Assembly (NCBI GenBank): GCA_963764115.1
Contig: CAVXRT010000024.1
Span: forward strand, 124,001-188,000
Length of the DNA: 64,000 nucleotides
Reading direction: 5' to 3'
From: Rhodomicrobium sp963764115
Lineage (GTDB): Bacteria > Pseudomonadota > Alphaproteobacteria > Rhizobiales > Rhodomicrobiaceae
The notes below the pieces were generated by a model. That model ran no database searches. It worked only from the letters and a program-made list of their open reading frames with translations, and was not told the DNA's origin. A program made the position numbers and the translations under genes. Shown piece by piece: positions 54,601-64,000 of this stretch; positions within the stretch are counted from its first letter, which is position 1; every line of letters begins with the position of its first letter.

Positions 54601-55353
54601 GTGAGCGCGCTTGCCGACATCCCTGTTTTACGCTTCGAAAGCCTCAATTCGACAAACGAAGAGGCGCTGCGCAGGCTCGCGGCAGGTGAAAGAACGCCGT
54701 TTTGGGTTGTCGCGGACGAACAGACACGAGGACGAGGCCGCAGCGGCCGCCGGTGGCAGTCGCCTGCGGGCAACCTCTACACCACGCTGGTGATTGAAAC
54801 GAGCGTGAGCGCCGCCGTCGCGACCCAGCTATCCTTCGTCGCAGCCCTTGCCGTTCACGAAGCCACTGCTGCACACCTTGCGGCCGATCAGCGCCCCCGC
54901 TTGCGCCTGAAATGGCCGAACGATGTGATGCTCGGGTCTGCGAAACTGGCTGGCATCCTGCTCGAAAGCCTAACTCCCCCGAAAGAGAAGAATCTTGCCG
55001 TTATCCTCGGCATTGGTGTCAACGTCACGCATGCGCCCACCGGCATTGAGCGGGCTGCGACAAACCTGGGCCTGCAAGCCTCCGCCGTCTCGCAAGTTTT
55101 TGCCTCGCTGGCGGCGTCTTTCGATGTATGGCTCGCTCGGTGGGACGAGGGCCGCGGCTTTCCGGCCATCCGCGAAGCTTGGCTCGCCCGCGCGCTTGCG
55201 CTGAATGATCCCATCAGTGTGAATTTGAACGGGACCACAATTCGCGGTAGATTTCGAGGCGTCGATGGTGCGGGCGCGCTTCAGCTTGAAACGAAGCCGG
55301 GGGTTGTCATAACAGTGACCGCGGGCGACATTTATCCGGACGCGCTCGTCTAA
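54601..55353 (+). CDS. birA: Biotin--protein ligase BirA (no HTH domain)
   Basis: Attaches biotin to carboxylase carrier domains. The 250 residues hold the catalytic GRGRSGRRWQSPAGNLY loop, KWPNDVM and GIGVNV. The N-terminal DNA-binding domain of E. coli BirA is lacking, so it is not expected to act as repressor. The start is the GTG at 54601. It sits between nuoN and rnj, the standard order in this group. Confidence 0.95.
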   Translation: MSALADIPVLRFESLNSTNEEALRRLAAGERTPFWVVADEQTRGRGRSGRRWQSPAGNLYTTLVIETSVSAAVATQLSFVAALAVHEATAAHLAADQRPRLRLKWPNDVMLGSAKLAGILLESLTPPKEKNLAVILGIGVNVTHAPTGIERAATNLGLQASAVSQVFASLAASFDVWLARWDEGRGFPAIREAWLARALALNDPISVNLNGTTIRGRFRGVDGAGALQLETKPGVVITVTAGDIYPDALV

Positions 55354-55401
55354 CCAGTAAAGCAAGGCGCGCCGCCTCAAACGCAGGACACCATAAAAAG
55401 A

Positions 55402-57090
55402 ATGCCAACGACAGGAAAGCCTGCCACCTCCGAACTTGTGTTTTTGCCTCTTGGCGGCATCGGCGAGATCGGCCTCAACGTCTACCTCTACGGTCTCGGC
55501 CCGGCCGAGGATCGCCACTGGCTGATGATCGATTGCGGGATCACCTTCCCCGACAACACCGAGCCCGGGGTTGATGTTGTGCTTCCAGATCTCCGCTTCA
55601 TCGAAGAGGAGAGAAAAAGCCTCGACGGCATTCTTATTACGCACGCGCACGAAGACCATATCGGAGCTGTGGCCGAGATGTGGCCGCGCCTGCGCGCGCC
55701 GGTTTACGCGACGAAATTCGCAGCCCGCCTCCTCAAAGGCAAGCTCCAGGAATATTCGTACGGCTCTGAAGTGCCGGTTATCGAGATGATGCAAGGCTCG
55801 CGGTTCAAAATCGGGCCTTTCGACGTCGATCTCATATCGATGGCCCACTCCATCCCCGAGAGCAACGCTGTCTTCCTGCGCACCCCCGCTGGTACGGTGC
55901 TTCATACCGGCGACTGGAAGCTCGACGATACGCCAGCCTATGGCGATCCTTCCGACGAGGCAAAGCTCGCACGCTGCGGCGAGGAAGGTGTCAGGGTGCT
56001 TGTCTGCGACAGCACCAACGCGCTCGCTGAGGGCACAAGTCATACCGAGGAGGCCGTAGCCGACAATCTGAAGGCCGTCATTGGCCGCCTGAAGGGCCGC
56101 GTCGCAGTCACAACCTTTGCATCCAATGTGGCGCGCCTCATCGCCATCGCGGAAGCGGCCCGGGCTGCAAATCGCGAGTTGGTTCTCGTCGGCCGCGCCA
56201 TGCACAAGGTCGTGGAAGCGGCCCGCGATACCGGATTATGGCCGGAACACCTCACCTACGCGGATCAGGACACTTTCTCCTCGATACCTCGCGACCGGGT
56301 CGTGGCCCTGGTGACGGGCAGCCAGGGCGAGTCGCAAGCCGCGCTTGCCCGCATCGCCAGGGGTGAGCACCCCTTTGTGAAATTCGACATGGGCAACTCC
56401 ATCATCTTTTCGTCGCGCACGATTCCCGGCAACGAAGACGGCGTGATCCGCATCCAGAACCAGCTTGCCGATCGGGGCATCGCGATCGTCACAGAAGTGC
56501 CCGACGGTCCCATTCACGCGTCGGGCCATCCGCGCAGGGGCGAGTTGACGAGGATGTATCGCCTGACGCGTCCAACCTATCTGGTCCCCATGCATGGCGA
56601 ACCCCGTCACCTGGAGTCACACGCGGCCTTCGCCGAAGCGCATGGCATCATGGCGGTGCGGCGCGTTCGCGATGGGCGCTTGTTCCATCTCGGACCGAAC
56701 GACCCCCATGTCATCGACGAGGACGTACCCGTCGGCCGGCTTTATCGCGACGGCAACCTTGTCCTTGAGGCTGGCGACCCCGCCATCATCGAGCGCAAGC
56801 GCCTCTCCTGGAACGGGCATGTCGCCGTCTCGATCGTACTGCACCGAAACGGCGAGATGGCCGCGGAGCCGGAAGTCGAGGTCACCGGCCTTCCTTCCCG
56901 CGATGCCAAAGGCTCCGACATGGGGGAGCGCGCGCTTGGCGCCGTTTATAACGCCGTCGAAAGCATTCCCAGGCAGAGGCGCAAAGACCGCGAGATGGTT
57001 CGCGACGCCGTTGCACGGTCGATCCGCGCCGAGATGAAACACGTCTGGGGCAAGAAGCCGGTGTGCTCGGTCCTCGTTTCTGTCATTTAA
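55402..57090 (+). CDS. rnj: Ribonuclease J
   Basis: Metallo-beta-lactamase-fold 5' exonuclease and endonuclease for mRNA turnover and rRNA maturation. The 562 residues hold the HAHEDHIG zinc motif and ITFPDNTEPGVDVVLPD. They also hold the beta-CASP segment (GSQGESQAALARIARGEHP) and HASGHPRRGEL. It probably helps mature the rRNA ends of the operon at 9.9 kb. Confidence 0.96.
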   Translation: MPTTGKPATSELVFLPLGGIGEIGLNVYLYGLGPAEDRHWLMIDCGITFPDNTEPGVDVVLPDLRFIEEERKSLDGILITHAHEDHIGAVAEMWPRLRAPVYATKFAARLLKGKLQEYSYGSEVPVIEMMQGSRFKIGPFDVDLISMAHSIPESNAVFLRTPAGTVLHTGDWKLDDTPAYGDPSDEAKLARCGEEGVRVLVCDSTNALAEGTSHTEEAVADNLKAVIGRLKGRVAVTTFASNVARLIAIAEAARAANRELVLVGRAMHKVVEAARDTGLWPEHLTYADQDTFSSIPRDRVVALVTGSQGESQAALARIARGEHPFVKFDMGNSIIFSSRTIPGNEDGVIRIQNQLADRGIAIVTEVPDGPIHASGHPRRGELTRMYRLTRPTYLVPMHGEPRHLESHAAFAEAHGIMAVRRVRDGRLFHLGPNDPHVIDEDVPVGRLYRDGNLVLEAGDPAIIERKRLSWNGHVAVSIVLHRNGEMAAEPEVEVTGLPSRDAKGSDMGERALGAVYNAVESIPRQRRKDREMVRDAVARSIRAEMKHVWGKKPVCSVLVSVI

Positions 57091-57109
57091 CCCGCGCAGG
57101 AGGTTCGCC

Positions 57110-57514
57110 ATGATCGGGCGTTTGAATCACGTTGCGATTGCCGTCAGGGATATGCAGTCGGCTGCAGCCGTTTATCGCGACACGTTGGGCGCGACCGTTT
57201 CGGAAGCGGTGCCTCAGCCCGAGCATGGGGTTTCGACGATCTTCATCACCCTGCCGAACACGAAGATCGAACTCCTGGAGCCGCTCGGCGCCAATTCCCC
57301 GATTGCGAAGTTTCTGGAACGGAACGCGGAAGGCGGCATCCACCACATCTGCTACGAGGTCGACGATATCGAGGCGGCTCGCGACCGGCTGGTGGAAAAG
57401 GGCGCGCGCGTTCTCGGCGACGGGAAAACGAAGATTGGCGCGCACGGCAAGCCCGTTCTTTTCCTTCATCCGAAGGATTTCTGCGGGACGCTCGTCGAAC
57501 TCGAACAAAGGTAA
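57110..57514 (+). CDS. mce: Methylmalonyl-CoA epimerase
   Basis: Interconverts the (R) and (S) forms of methylmalonyl-CoA in propionate metabolism. It is a 134-residue VOC-fold protein with metal-binding LNHVAIAV, IHHICYEVDD and LVELEQ. AGGAGGTTCGCC precedes the ATG. Confidence 0.95.
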   Translation: MIGRLNHVAIAVRDMQSAAAVYRDTLGATVSEAVPQPEHGVSTIFITLPNTKIELLEPLGANSPIAKFLERNAEGGIHHICYEVDDIEAARDRLVEKGARVLGDGKTKIGAHGKPVLFLHPKDFCGTLVELEQR

Positions 57515-57520
57515 GAGGCC

Positions 57521-57772
57521 ATGAGCATCGCCCTGGCGATCGCGATCTACGCGATTTGCTGGTGGATCGTGCTCTTTGCCGTTCTGCCGCTTAAGATGGG
57601 GGCGAAGCCGATGCCCCCCCGAAGTGACCCCTTCGCCGAAGCCTCCGGCGCTCCAAGCACACCGAAACTGAAGCTCAAGTTCCTCGTGACGACGATTGTT
57701 TCGGCGGTGATCGCCGGAGCGATCTGCGCGGCTTTCACCTACGGGCTGATCGGGCTCGACAGCCTTCGCTAA
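57521..57772 (+). CDS. DUF1467 family small membrane protein
   Basis: An 83-residue product with two membrane helices (ALAIAIYAICWWIVLFAVLPL and FLVTTIVSAVIAGAICAAFTYG) around a Pro-rich loop. The family always sits near mce-proS in alphaproteobacteria, with no known function. It starts 6 bases after mce. Confidence 0.88.
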   Translation: MSIALAIAIYAICWWIVLFAVLPLKMGAKPMPPRSDPFAEASGAPSTPKLKLKFLVTTIVSAVIAGAICAAFTYGLIGLDSLR

Positions 57773-58165
57773 TTCGTCTTGCAAAATGAGAAAAACAGCA
57801 AGCGAGGCTTGCTGTTAGTTTCATTTCTGATGCTTTTTGTTAAAAGACCAGCGCGAAAGGGAGAGCGCCAGCCCATTTTCCTCCCTAGACCTGGGTGCAG
57901 CGTCCGTTTTGTTTCTCGACCATTCTCAACCCATGTCAAATTGGTATGGCAGAGTAGCCAAAATTGCAGGGCTTGTCATTAAGATCTTAACGCTTGATAA
58001 CCGGAAAAACGGTCACATGCCCTACCTTTTTGCCGCGGGCGTTAATGCAGGCGAAAAGGATTTTTATGTTTTTGATAAAACCTGCCATGCGCATTGCGCG
58101 GGCTTCGGGAAAACGCTATGTCCCTGGCCAAAAGCCGCCATCATGTGCGGCGGCGGAGCGAATTC
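57773..58165. other. Intergenic before proS, with a hairpin
   Basis: About 390 bases without a convincing gene. A perfect stem AACAGCAAGC-gag-GCTTGCTGTT at 57794-57816 follows the DUF1467 gene by about 20 bases and may end its transcript. Confidence 0.6.
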
Positions 58166-59527
58166 ATGAGACTTAGCCGTTATTTCCTCCCGGTCTTGCG
58201 CGACGATCCCAAAGAAGCGGAAATCGTTTCCCATCGCCTCATGCTGCGGGCAGGCATGATCCGCCAGGCTAGCGCCGGGATCTATTCCTGGTTGCCGCTT
58301 GGGCTTAGGGTTCTGAAGAAGATCGAGCAGATCGTCCGTGAGGAGCAGAATCGGGCGGGCGCCGTCGAAATGCTGATGCCTACGATCCAGTCGGCGGAGA
58401 TCTGGCAGGAAAGCGGGCGCTACGGCGATTACGGCGCGGAGATGCTGCGCATTAAGGACCGGCATGAACGCGACATGCTGTTCGGGCCGACGAACGAAGA
58501 GCAGATCACGCAAATCTTCCGGGACGCGGTGAAGTCCTATCGCGACGTGCCGAAGAACCTCTATCATATCCAGTGGAAGTTCCGCGACGAGGTGCGGCCG
58601 CGGTTCGGCGTCATGCGCGGGCGCGAGTTCCTGATGAAGGACGCCTATTCCTTCGATCTCGACGTGGAAGGGGCGCGCCAGTCCTATTACCGCATGTTCG
58701 TCGCGTATTTGCGGACTTTCGCGCGCATGGGGCTGAAAGCGGTGCCCATGAAGGCCGACACCGGGCCGATCGGCGGGGACCTCAGCCACGAATTCATCAT
58801 CCTTGCCGATACGGGCGAGTCCGAAGTTTTCTGCGACCGGGACCTCATCGAAATGCCCGTCCCGGATGAGACGACGAATTACGCTCAGGACCTTCGCTCC
58901 GTTGTTGAGCGATGGACTTCGAAATATGCGGCCACAAGCGAGATGCACGACGCCGCCCGCTTCGAGCGCGAGGTGCCCGAGGAGAGGCGGCTTTCGGCGC
59001 GCGGCATCGAGGTCGGGCATATCTTCTACTTCGGCACAAAGTACACCGCGAAGATGAAGTGTCAGGTGCAAGGCCCCGATGGCCAGCTCATCACCCTGCA
59101 GGGCGGCTCTTACGGCGTCGGCGTCTCCCGCCTCGTCGCGGCGATCATCGAAGCGAGCCACGACAAAGCAGGCATCGTATGGCCTGAGCCGGTGGCGCCC
59201 TTCAGGATCGGCCTCATCAACCTGAAAGCCGGCGACAGCGCCTGTGATGCCGCGTGCGCCAAGCTTTATAAGGCGCTCGGCGGCGAGAGCGATGACGTCC
59301 TCTATGACGATACAGGAGAGAGCGCGGGCGCAAAATTCAAGACCATGGACCTGATCGGCCTGCCTTGGCAGGTCATCGTAGGACCAAAGGGCTTGGCGAG
59401 CGGCGATGTCGAAGTGAAGAACCGCGCAACCGGGGAAAGGAGCATGCTCGCCCTTGATGCGGCCATAAATAAGTTGCAACAGACCGTGACGGGGACGCAG
59501 ACACTTCGGATGCAGGCGGAGCGCTGA
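58166..59527 (+). CDS. proS: Proline--tRNA ligase, short form
   Basis: Charges tRNA-Pro. The 453 residues have class II motifs (RASAGIYSWLPLG-type motif 1, RFGVMRGREFLMKDAYSFD motif 2, SYGVGVSRLVAAI motif 3) and a C-terminal anticodon domain. They lack the large INS editing domain of the E. coli enzyme, as usual for alphaproteobacteria. The ATG at 58166 matches the family start. Confidence 0.96.
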   Translation: MRLSRYFLPVLRDDPKEAEIVSHRLMLRAGMIRQASAGIYSWLPLGLRVLKKIEQIVREEQNRAGAVEMLMPTIQSAEIWQESGRYGDYGAEMLRIKDRHERDMLFGPTNEEQITQIFRDAVKSYRDVPKNLYHIQWKFRDEVRPRFGVMRGREFLMKDAYSFDLDVEGARQSYYRMFVAYLRTFARMGLKAVPMKADTGPIGGDLSHEFIILADTGESEVFCDRDLIEMPVPDETTNYAQDLRSVVERWTSKYAATSEMHDAARFEREVPEERRLSARGIEVGHIFYFGTKYTAKMKCQVQGPDGQLITLQGGSYGVGVSRLVAAIIEASHDKAGIVWPEPVAPFRIGLINLKAGDSACDAACAKLYKALGGESDDVLYDDTGESAGAKFKTMDLIGLPWQVIVGPKGLASGDVEVKNRATGERSMLALDAAINKLQQTVTGTQTLRMQAER

Positions 59528-59561
59528 AATCCCGAAGATTAGCCAGGATACGGGTCAGCGC

Positions 59562-60836
59562 ATGACGACCAAAGCCGCAAGGGAGCCGATGGCTTTTGCG
59601 CCATTCGAATGGCTGCTCGCTTTCCGCTATCTGCGGGCACGGCGCAAAAAGGGCTCCGTATCCGTCATCGCCATCTTCTGCGTGCTGGGCATCAGCCTCG
59701 GCGTCGCCACGCTGATCATCGTGCTCTCCGTGATGAATGGCTTTCGCAAGGAGCTGTTCGACAAGATTCTCGGGCTTAATGGCCACGTGATCGTCAGGCC
59801 GCTTGCGCGGCCCTTTAATGATTTCGCCGCGACCGCCGACCAACTCAACGCCGTGCCTGGCGTCATGTTCTCCATGCCCGTCGTCGAGGGGCAGGTGATG
59901 GTTTCTTCGCCATCCAACTCCTCAGGCATTATCGTGCGCGGCGTGAGAGCGAACGAACTGGACTCCCTGAGAGCCATCTCCGGCAACATCCGCTACGGAT
60001 CGCTCGCCAACTTCGACCAGTCTGGCGGGATCGTGATCGGAACGCGGCTTGCAAACTCGCTGAACGTTTTTGTGGGTGGAGAGATAACCTTGCTCGCCCC
60101 GCGAGGCGCGTCGACGCCATTCGGAACAGCGCCGCGTGTAAAGCGGTATCCGATAACAGCGATTTTCGAGATGGGCATGTCGGAATATGACGGCACCATC
60201 GCCTTCATGCCGCTGAAGGAGGCGCAATCCTTCTTCAATGTCGGCGACGCCGTGCATGTTTTGGAGGTGGTGATCGACAATCCCGACAGTGTCGACGCCA
60301 TGCGGGCAAGCCTTCAGGATGCCGCCGGCCCTGATCTTATTCTGAACGACTGGCGGCAGCGAAACGCGACCTTTTACAACACGCTGAAGGTCGAGCGGAA
60401 CGTGATGTTCGTGATCGTCATGCTGATCGTTCTCGTCGCCACGCTGAACATTATTTCCGGTCTGACGATGCTGGTGAAGAACAAAGGCCGTGATATCGCC
60501 GTGCTGAGAACGATGGGGGCGACGCGCGGGTCGATTATGCGCGTATTTTTCATCAGCGGGACGAGTATCGGCTTCATTGGAACCATGGCGGGCCTCATTC
60601 TGGGCGTGCTGATCAGCCTTCATATGGAAGACATCAGGCAATTCGTTTCCTTTCTGACAAACACGCGCTTGTTCGATCCGCAAGTTTACTTTCTGTCCAG
60701 CCTCCCATCGCAAATGGATCCGCTGGAAGTTCTCGTCGTTGTGATTGTTGCGCTCGTGCTGTCCATGCTGGCGACCATTTATCCGGCGCTGCATGCGGCT
60801 CGCCTCGATCCGGTGGATGCCTTGCGTTACGAATGA
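59562..60836 (+). CDS. lolC: Lipoprotein-releasing ABC transporter permease LolC/LolE
   Basis: Inner-membrane subunit that lifts lipoproteins to LolA for transport to the outer membrane. The 424 residues hold an N-terminal helix after FRYLRARRKKGSVSVIAIF, a large periplasmic domain (about 55-270) and three C-terminal helices with NIISGLTMLVKNKGRDIAVLRTMGA. One permease gene is present, as in many alphaproteobacteria. The stop overlaps an ATG of the lolD frame. Confidence 0.94.
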   Translation: MTTKAAREPMAFAPFEWLLAFRYLRARRKKGSVSVIAIFCVLGISLGVATLIIVLSVMNGFRKELFDKILGLNGHVIVRPLARPFNDFAATADQLNAVPGVMFSMPVVEGQVMVSSPSNSSGIIVRGVRANELDSLRAISGNIRYGSLANFDQSGGIVIGTRLANSLNVFVGGEITLLAPRGASTPFGTAPRVKRYPITAIFEMGMSEYDGTIAFMPLKEAQSFFNVGDAVHVLEVVIDNPDSVDAMRASLQDAAGPDLILNDWRQRNATFYNTLKVERNVMFVIVMLIVLVATLNIISGLTMLVKNKGRDIAVLRTMGATRGSIMRVFFISGTSIGFIGTMAGLILGVLISLHMEDIRQFVSFLTNTRLFDPQVYFLSSLPSQMDPLEVLVVVIVALVLSMLATIYPALHAARLDPVDALRYE

Positions 60837-60943
60837 CTTTGTCTTTGCACACCCTTGGCGTGCGCGGGAACGGCAAGCCTGATAGTGATAGGGAAGGGCG
60901 ATTCGAGGTGTTGAACGGCGCGGCGCAGCCGAGCAGAGACGGC

Positions 60944-61711
60944 ATGACAAGGATGATGCGTGATTTCGCAGGGACGAAGCCCGTTCTTCAGATCGTCGGG
61001 CTTGAGCGGACTTATTTCCAGGGCGATCGCGAGCTTCAGATCCTGCGCGGGGCCTGCGCCGAAATTTATGACGGCGAGGCCGTCGCGCTCGTCGGCCCAT
61101 CCGGGTCGGGCAAATCCTCGCTCCTCCACGTGGCAGGGCTTCTCGAAAAGCCAGGCGGCGGCAGCGTGATCCTGAACGGCGTCGACTGCACCGCGCTTTC
61201 GGACAAAGATCGCACCCGCATCCGGCGCACCGAGATTGGGTTCGTCTACCAGTTTCATAACCTTTTGCCCGAGTTCTCGGCGCTTGAGAACGTAATGATG
61301 CCGCAACTCGTGGCGGGCGTCAGAAAGAAGGATGCGCGGGCGCGGGCGCTGGAGCTTCTGGTGAACTTCGGGCTCGAGGATCGCGCATCGCACCGCCCGC
61401 CCGAGCTTTCGGGCGGAGAGCAGCAGCGCGTGGCAATCGCTCGCGCCGTCGCCAACGGCCCGAGCGTGCTTCTCGCAGACGAGCCAACTGGCAACCTCGA
61501 TCCTCGCACGGCGGATCGCGTTTTCGAGGAGTTGACCTATTTCATTCGCGCCACCGGCGTCGCCGCATTGATCGCCACGCACAATTTTGCGCTTGCCGCG
61601 CGCATGGATCGCATTCTGCAGCTGGATGAAGGGCTTCTGATCGAGGTGGGCCATAAGCAGGGTCCGGCGGAGCCTGAGGCCGCCTACGCAGCGCCGTCAT
61701 CCTTCGGTTAG
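60944..61711 (+). CDS. lolD: Lipoprotein-releasing ABC transporter ATPase LolD
   Basis: ATPase partner of LolC. It has Walker A GPSGSGKSS, Q-loop YQFHNLLPEF, signature LSGGEQQRVAIARA, Walker B VLLADEPTGNLD and an H-loop in ATHNFALA. The start is uncertain. ATG 60944 gives 255 residues, near the family length. ATG 60956 follows AAGG, and ATG 60833 overlaps the lolC stop and would add 37 residues. Confidence 0.95.
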   Translation: MTRMMRDFAGTKPVLQIVGLERTYFQGDRELQILRGACAEIYDGEAVALVGPSGSGKSSLLHVAGLLEKPGGGSVILNGVDCTALSDKDRTRIRRTEIGFVYQFHNLLPEFSALENVMMPQLVAGVRKKDARARALELLVNFGLEDRASHRPPELSGGEQQRVAIARAVANGPSVLLADEPTGNLDPRTADRVFEELTYFIRATGVAALIATHNFALAARMDRILQLDEGLLIEVGHKQGPAEPEAAYAAPSSFG

Positions 61712-61738
61712 CCAACGGATGCGGCCCGCTCCGAACTT

Positions 61739-61991
61739 CGTCATCCAGGCCTTGCGAAACGCAGAGCCGGGATCGCAAAAATGTCGGCGGTTCAATTTTT
61801 TACGATCGCGGATAAGGCTTCGCCTTTCCGGAACTTGATTTCCATCGTCGTGGCCGCCCTCCGAGGCAAACCTCCAGAAAGTCACCGATGGCCGGTCAAG
61901 CCCGGCCATGACAGCAGAGCGAAAATTCGCCAACGTTTTCATGGGCTCTTACGCGAGCGGAAGCATCGGGGTAATCAAGTTCCGGGATGAT
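61739..61991 (+). repeat. Composite palindromic repeat, family 2 copy 2
   Basis: It fills most of the 418-base gap between lolD and dnaE. It matches the reverse complement of 6898-7166, including GTCATCC...GCCGGGATCG, GCTTCGCCTTTCCGG, GTGGCCGCCCTCCGAGGC, TCAAGCCCGGCCATGACA, GGGCTCTTACGCG and GGTAATCAAG. The remainder of the gap (61992-62129) holds no gene. Confidence 0.85.
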
Positions 61992-62129
61992 GGGGCGGCG
62001 ATCCGTTGGCGCGTCCAGCAAAGGCGCGGCCCCCGTTAGGTCGATTGGGATAACTCGGCCGGTTGCGCTGCCAAATCGGCCCGCACGCGCTATCTTTGAT
62101 CCCGGCTTGAAACGAACCTGCGGGAGCCG

Positions 62130-64000
62130 ATGACGAAGCCACGCTTCATTCACCTTCATGTGCATTCAGCCTATTCGCTGCTGGAAGGCGCGCTGCCTGT
62201 AAAGGCGCTGGCAAAACTGGCTGCCGCCGACGGGCAGCCCGCGCTCGCCATCACCGACAGGAACAACCTTTTCGGCGCGCTCGAATTTTCCGAAGCGCTC
62301 GCCGCCGAAGGGGTGCAGCCCATCCTCGGATGCACGCTGACTGTCGCCTTTCCGCAAGCCTCCGATGAGACGCCCCGCCCAGGAACGCGCGCCGCTCATC
62401 ATGGCTCGCTCGTTGTGCTCGCCAGGGACGCGGCCGGGTACAGCAATCTGATGCGCCTTTCCAGCCAGGCTTTCCTGGATGCAGGCGATGGGGCGCCGCA
62501 TGTCACGCTCGCACAGTTGGAGGAATGCGCTGGCGGTCTGATCGCGCTCTCAGGCGGCCCGGACGGTCCGGCGGACATAGCTTTCGCCGCCGGCAATGCC
62601 CCACTCGCCGAGTCGCGGCTCTCCGCGCTGACCGCCATCTTTGGCGCGCGGTTTTACGTAGAAATCCAGCGCCATGGCTTGCAGCGCGAGCGCCAGGTTG
62701 AACCCCAGCTTCTGCGCTGGGCCTACGAAAACGGCGTGCCGCTCGTCGCCACCAACGAAGCCTATTTCAAAAAGCGCGATGTCTTCGACGCGCACGACGC
62801 GCTCCTTTGCATCGCGGAAGGCCGCTATGTGGCGGAAGACGACCGCCGCCGTCTCTCGCCCGATCACTATCTCAAGACGCAGGGCGAGATGGCGGCCCTG
62901 TTCGCCGATCTGCCGGAGGCCATCGAGAACACGGTCGAGATCGCGATGCGATGCGCCTTCAGGCCGCAGCCCCGCAAGCCGATCCTGCCGAGCTTCGTTC
63001 CAGGCGCGGAAGACACCGCAGCCGCCGAAGCCGCCGAGTTGAAAGCGCAAGCCGAAGCCGGACTCGCCCGGCGCCTCGCCGCGATCCCGGAGCATCTCCG
63101 CGCGGCCAGCGAAGAGGACTACAAAAAGCGCCTCGCCTTCGAGCTCGATGTCATCACCGGGATGAAGTTTCCGGGCTACTTCCTGATCGTGTCCGACTTC
63201 ATCAAATGGACGAAGGCCCAAGGCATCCCCGTGGGGCCGGGCCGTGGCTCGGGCGCGGGTTCGGTCGTGGCCTGGTCGCTCACCATCACAGACCTCGACC
63301 CGATCCGCTTCGGGCTTCTCTTCGAGCGCTTCCTCAATCCTGAGCGCGTCTCGATGCCGGACTTCGACATCGACTTCTGCCAGGACCGGCGCGATGAGGT
63401 GATCGCCTATGTCCGCCAGAAGTACGGCGCGGACCGGGTCGCGCAGATCATCACCTTCGGAAAGCTGCAGGCGCGCGCCGTGCTCCGCGACGTCGGCCGC
63501 GTTCTGCAGATGCCCTATGGGCAGGTGGACCGGCTCTGCAAGATGGTGCCGAACAATCCGGCGAACCCGGTGACGCTCGCGCAGGCCATCGAAGGCGAAC
63601 CGCGGCTGCAGGAGGCCCGCGACCGCGAGCCCATCGTGAAGCAGCTCCTCGACACCGCGCAGAAGCTGGAAGGTCTGTATCGGCACGCCTCCACCCACGC
63701 GGCGGGCGTGGTCATCGGCGACAGGCCGCTGGTCGAACTGGTCCCGCTCTACCGCGACCCGCGCTCCGACATGCTGGTCACCCAGTTCAACATGAAGTGG
63801 GTCGAGCAGGCTGGGCTCGTGAAGTTCGACTTCCTCGGCCTCAAGACGCTGACGGTGCTGCAAAAGGCATGCGCGCTCCTGAAGAAGGCGGGCAGGCCCA
63901 TTGATCTCGGGCACCTGCCCCTCGATGACGTCCCCACCTACGAGCTGATCGCAAAGGGCGATACCGGCGGCGTGTTCCAGCTCGAAAGCACGGGCATGCG
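62130..64000 (+). CDS. dnaE: DNA polymerase III alpha subunit, 5' part
   Basis: Replicative polymerase catalytic subunit. The first 623 residues are present and the gene runs off the window. The N-terminal PHP domain starts FIHLHVHSAYSLLEGALPVKAL. The polymerase core includes VGPGRGSGAGSVVAW, MPDFDIDFCQDRR (catalytic aspartates) and STHAAGVVI. The ATG at 62130 follows GGGAG. The full protein in this class is about 1,150 residues, so roughly half is seen. Confidence 0.98.
   Translation, partial: MTKPRFIHLHVHSAYSLLEGALPVKALAKLAAADGQPALAITDRNNLFGALEFSEALAAEGVQPILGCTLTVAFPQASDETPRPGTRAAHHGSLVVLARDAAGYSNLMRLSSQAFLDAGDGAPHVTLAQLEECAGGLIALSGGPDGPADIAFAAGNAPLAESRLSALTAIFGARFYVEIQRHGLQRERQVEPQLLRWAYENGVPLVATNEAYFKKRDVFDAHDALLCIAEGRYVAEDDRRRLSPDHYLKTQGEMAALFADLPEAIENTVEIAMRCAFRPQPRKPILPSFVPGAEDTAAAEAAELKAQAEAGLARRLAAIPEHLRAASEEDYKKRLAFELDVITGMKFPGYFLIVSDFIKWTKAQGIPVGPGRGSGAGSVVAWSLTITDLDPIRFGLLFERFLNPERVSMPDFDIDFCQDRRDEVIAYVRQKYGADRVAQIITFGKLQARAVLRDVGRVLQMPYGQVDRLCKMVPNNPANPVTLAQAIEGEPRLQEARDREPIVKQLLDTAQKLEGLYRHASTHAAGVVIGDRPLVELVPLYRDPRSDMLVTQFNMKWVEQAGLVKFDFLGLKTLTVLQKACALLKKAGRPIDLGHLPLDDVPTYELIAKGDTGGVFQLESTGM

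Overview
The window is a 64 kb stretch of GC-rich alphaproteobacterial chromosome made mostly of housekeeping genes, with no phage, insertion sequence or CRISPR array visible. Gene order (cckA-recA-alaS, nuoG..N-birA-rnj-mce-proS-lolC-lolD-dnaE), a permuted two-piece tmRNA with an SspB-alpha gene beside it, a bactofilin, CckA and a full hopanoid cluster point to the Hyphomicrobiales (Rhizobiales). A budding, hopanoid-rich lineage such as Rhodomicrobium or a relative is my best guess from gene content and the look of the 16S gene. The genus is inference, not proved here.

Layout. 1-2.6 kb: end of prfA, coupled prmC, and a DUF4167 protein. 2.8-3.3 kb: copy A of a ~520-bp non-coding repeat (family 1). 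3.3-9.2 kb: MOSC protein, clpB, a ~270-bp palindromic composite repeat (family 2) and a membrane-anchored M23 peptidase. 9.5-15.1 kb: a complete rRNA operon (promoter, 16S, tRNA-Ile, tRNA-Ala, 23S with an enlarged helix 9, 5S, terminator). 15.1-19.5 kb: mrp, mobA, a decayed mobB, the permuted ssrA gene, sspB, and a YkuD L,D-transpeptidase gene broken by one extra base. 19.9-29.2 kb: hopanoid block (ispH and hpnH on +, facing hpnB-hpnC-hpnD-hpnE-shc-hpnG on -). 29.4-30.2 kb: two small exported-protein genes, one frameshifted. 30.4-39.0 kb on -: lepA, alaS, recA with a LexA-type box, cckA. 39.2-44.5 kb: FliO-like protein, TerB-DnaJ protein, family 1 copy B (inverted relative to A) joined to a family 2 core, aquaporin, bactofilin, CHASE2 protein, Pro-rich exported protein. 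44.7-54.6 kb: nuoG-H-I-J-K-L-M-N. 54.6-64 kb: birA, rnj, mce, DUF1467, proS, lolC, lolD, family 2 copy, and the 5' part of dnaE.

How the parts work together. The hopanoid genes cover isoprenoid supply (ispH), squalene formation from farnesyl diphosphate (hpnC, hpnD, hpnE), cyclisation (shc) and side-chain building (hpnH, hpnG), plus a glycosyltransferase (hpnB). The tmRNA tags stalled nascent proteins and SspB delivers tagged proteins to ClpXP. The nuo genes encode the distal complex I subunits, but nuoA-F are not next to them here. Most of the unusual signal lies in the two dispersed repeat families, whose copies sit in inverted orientation 37 and 55 kb apart, and in three decayed or frameshifted genes.
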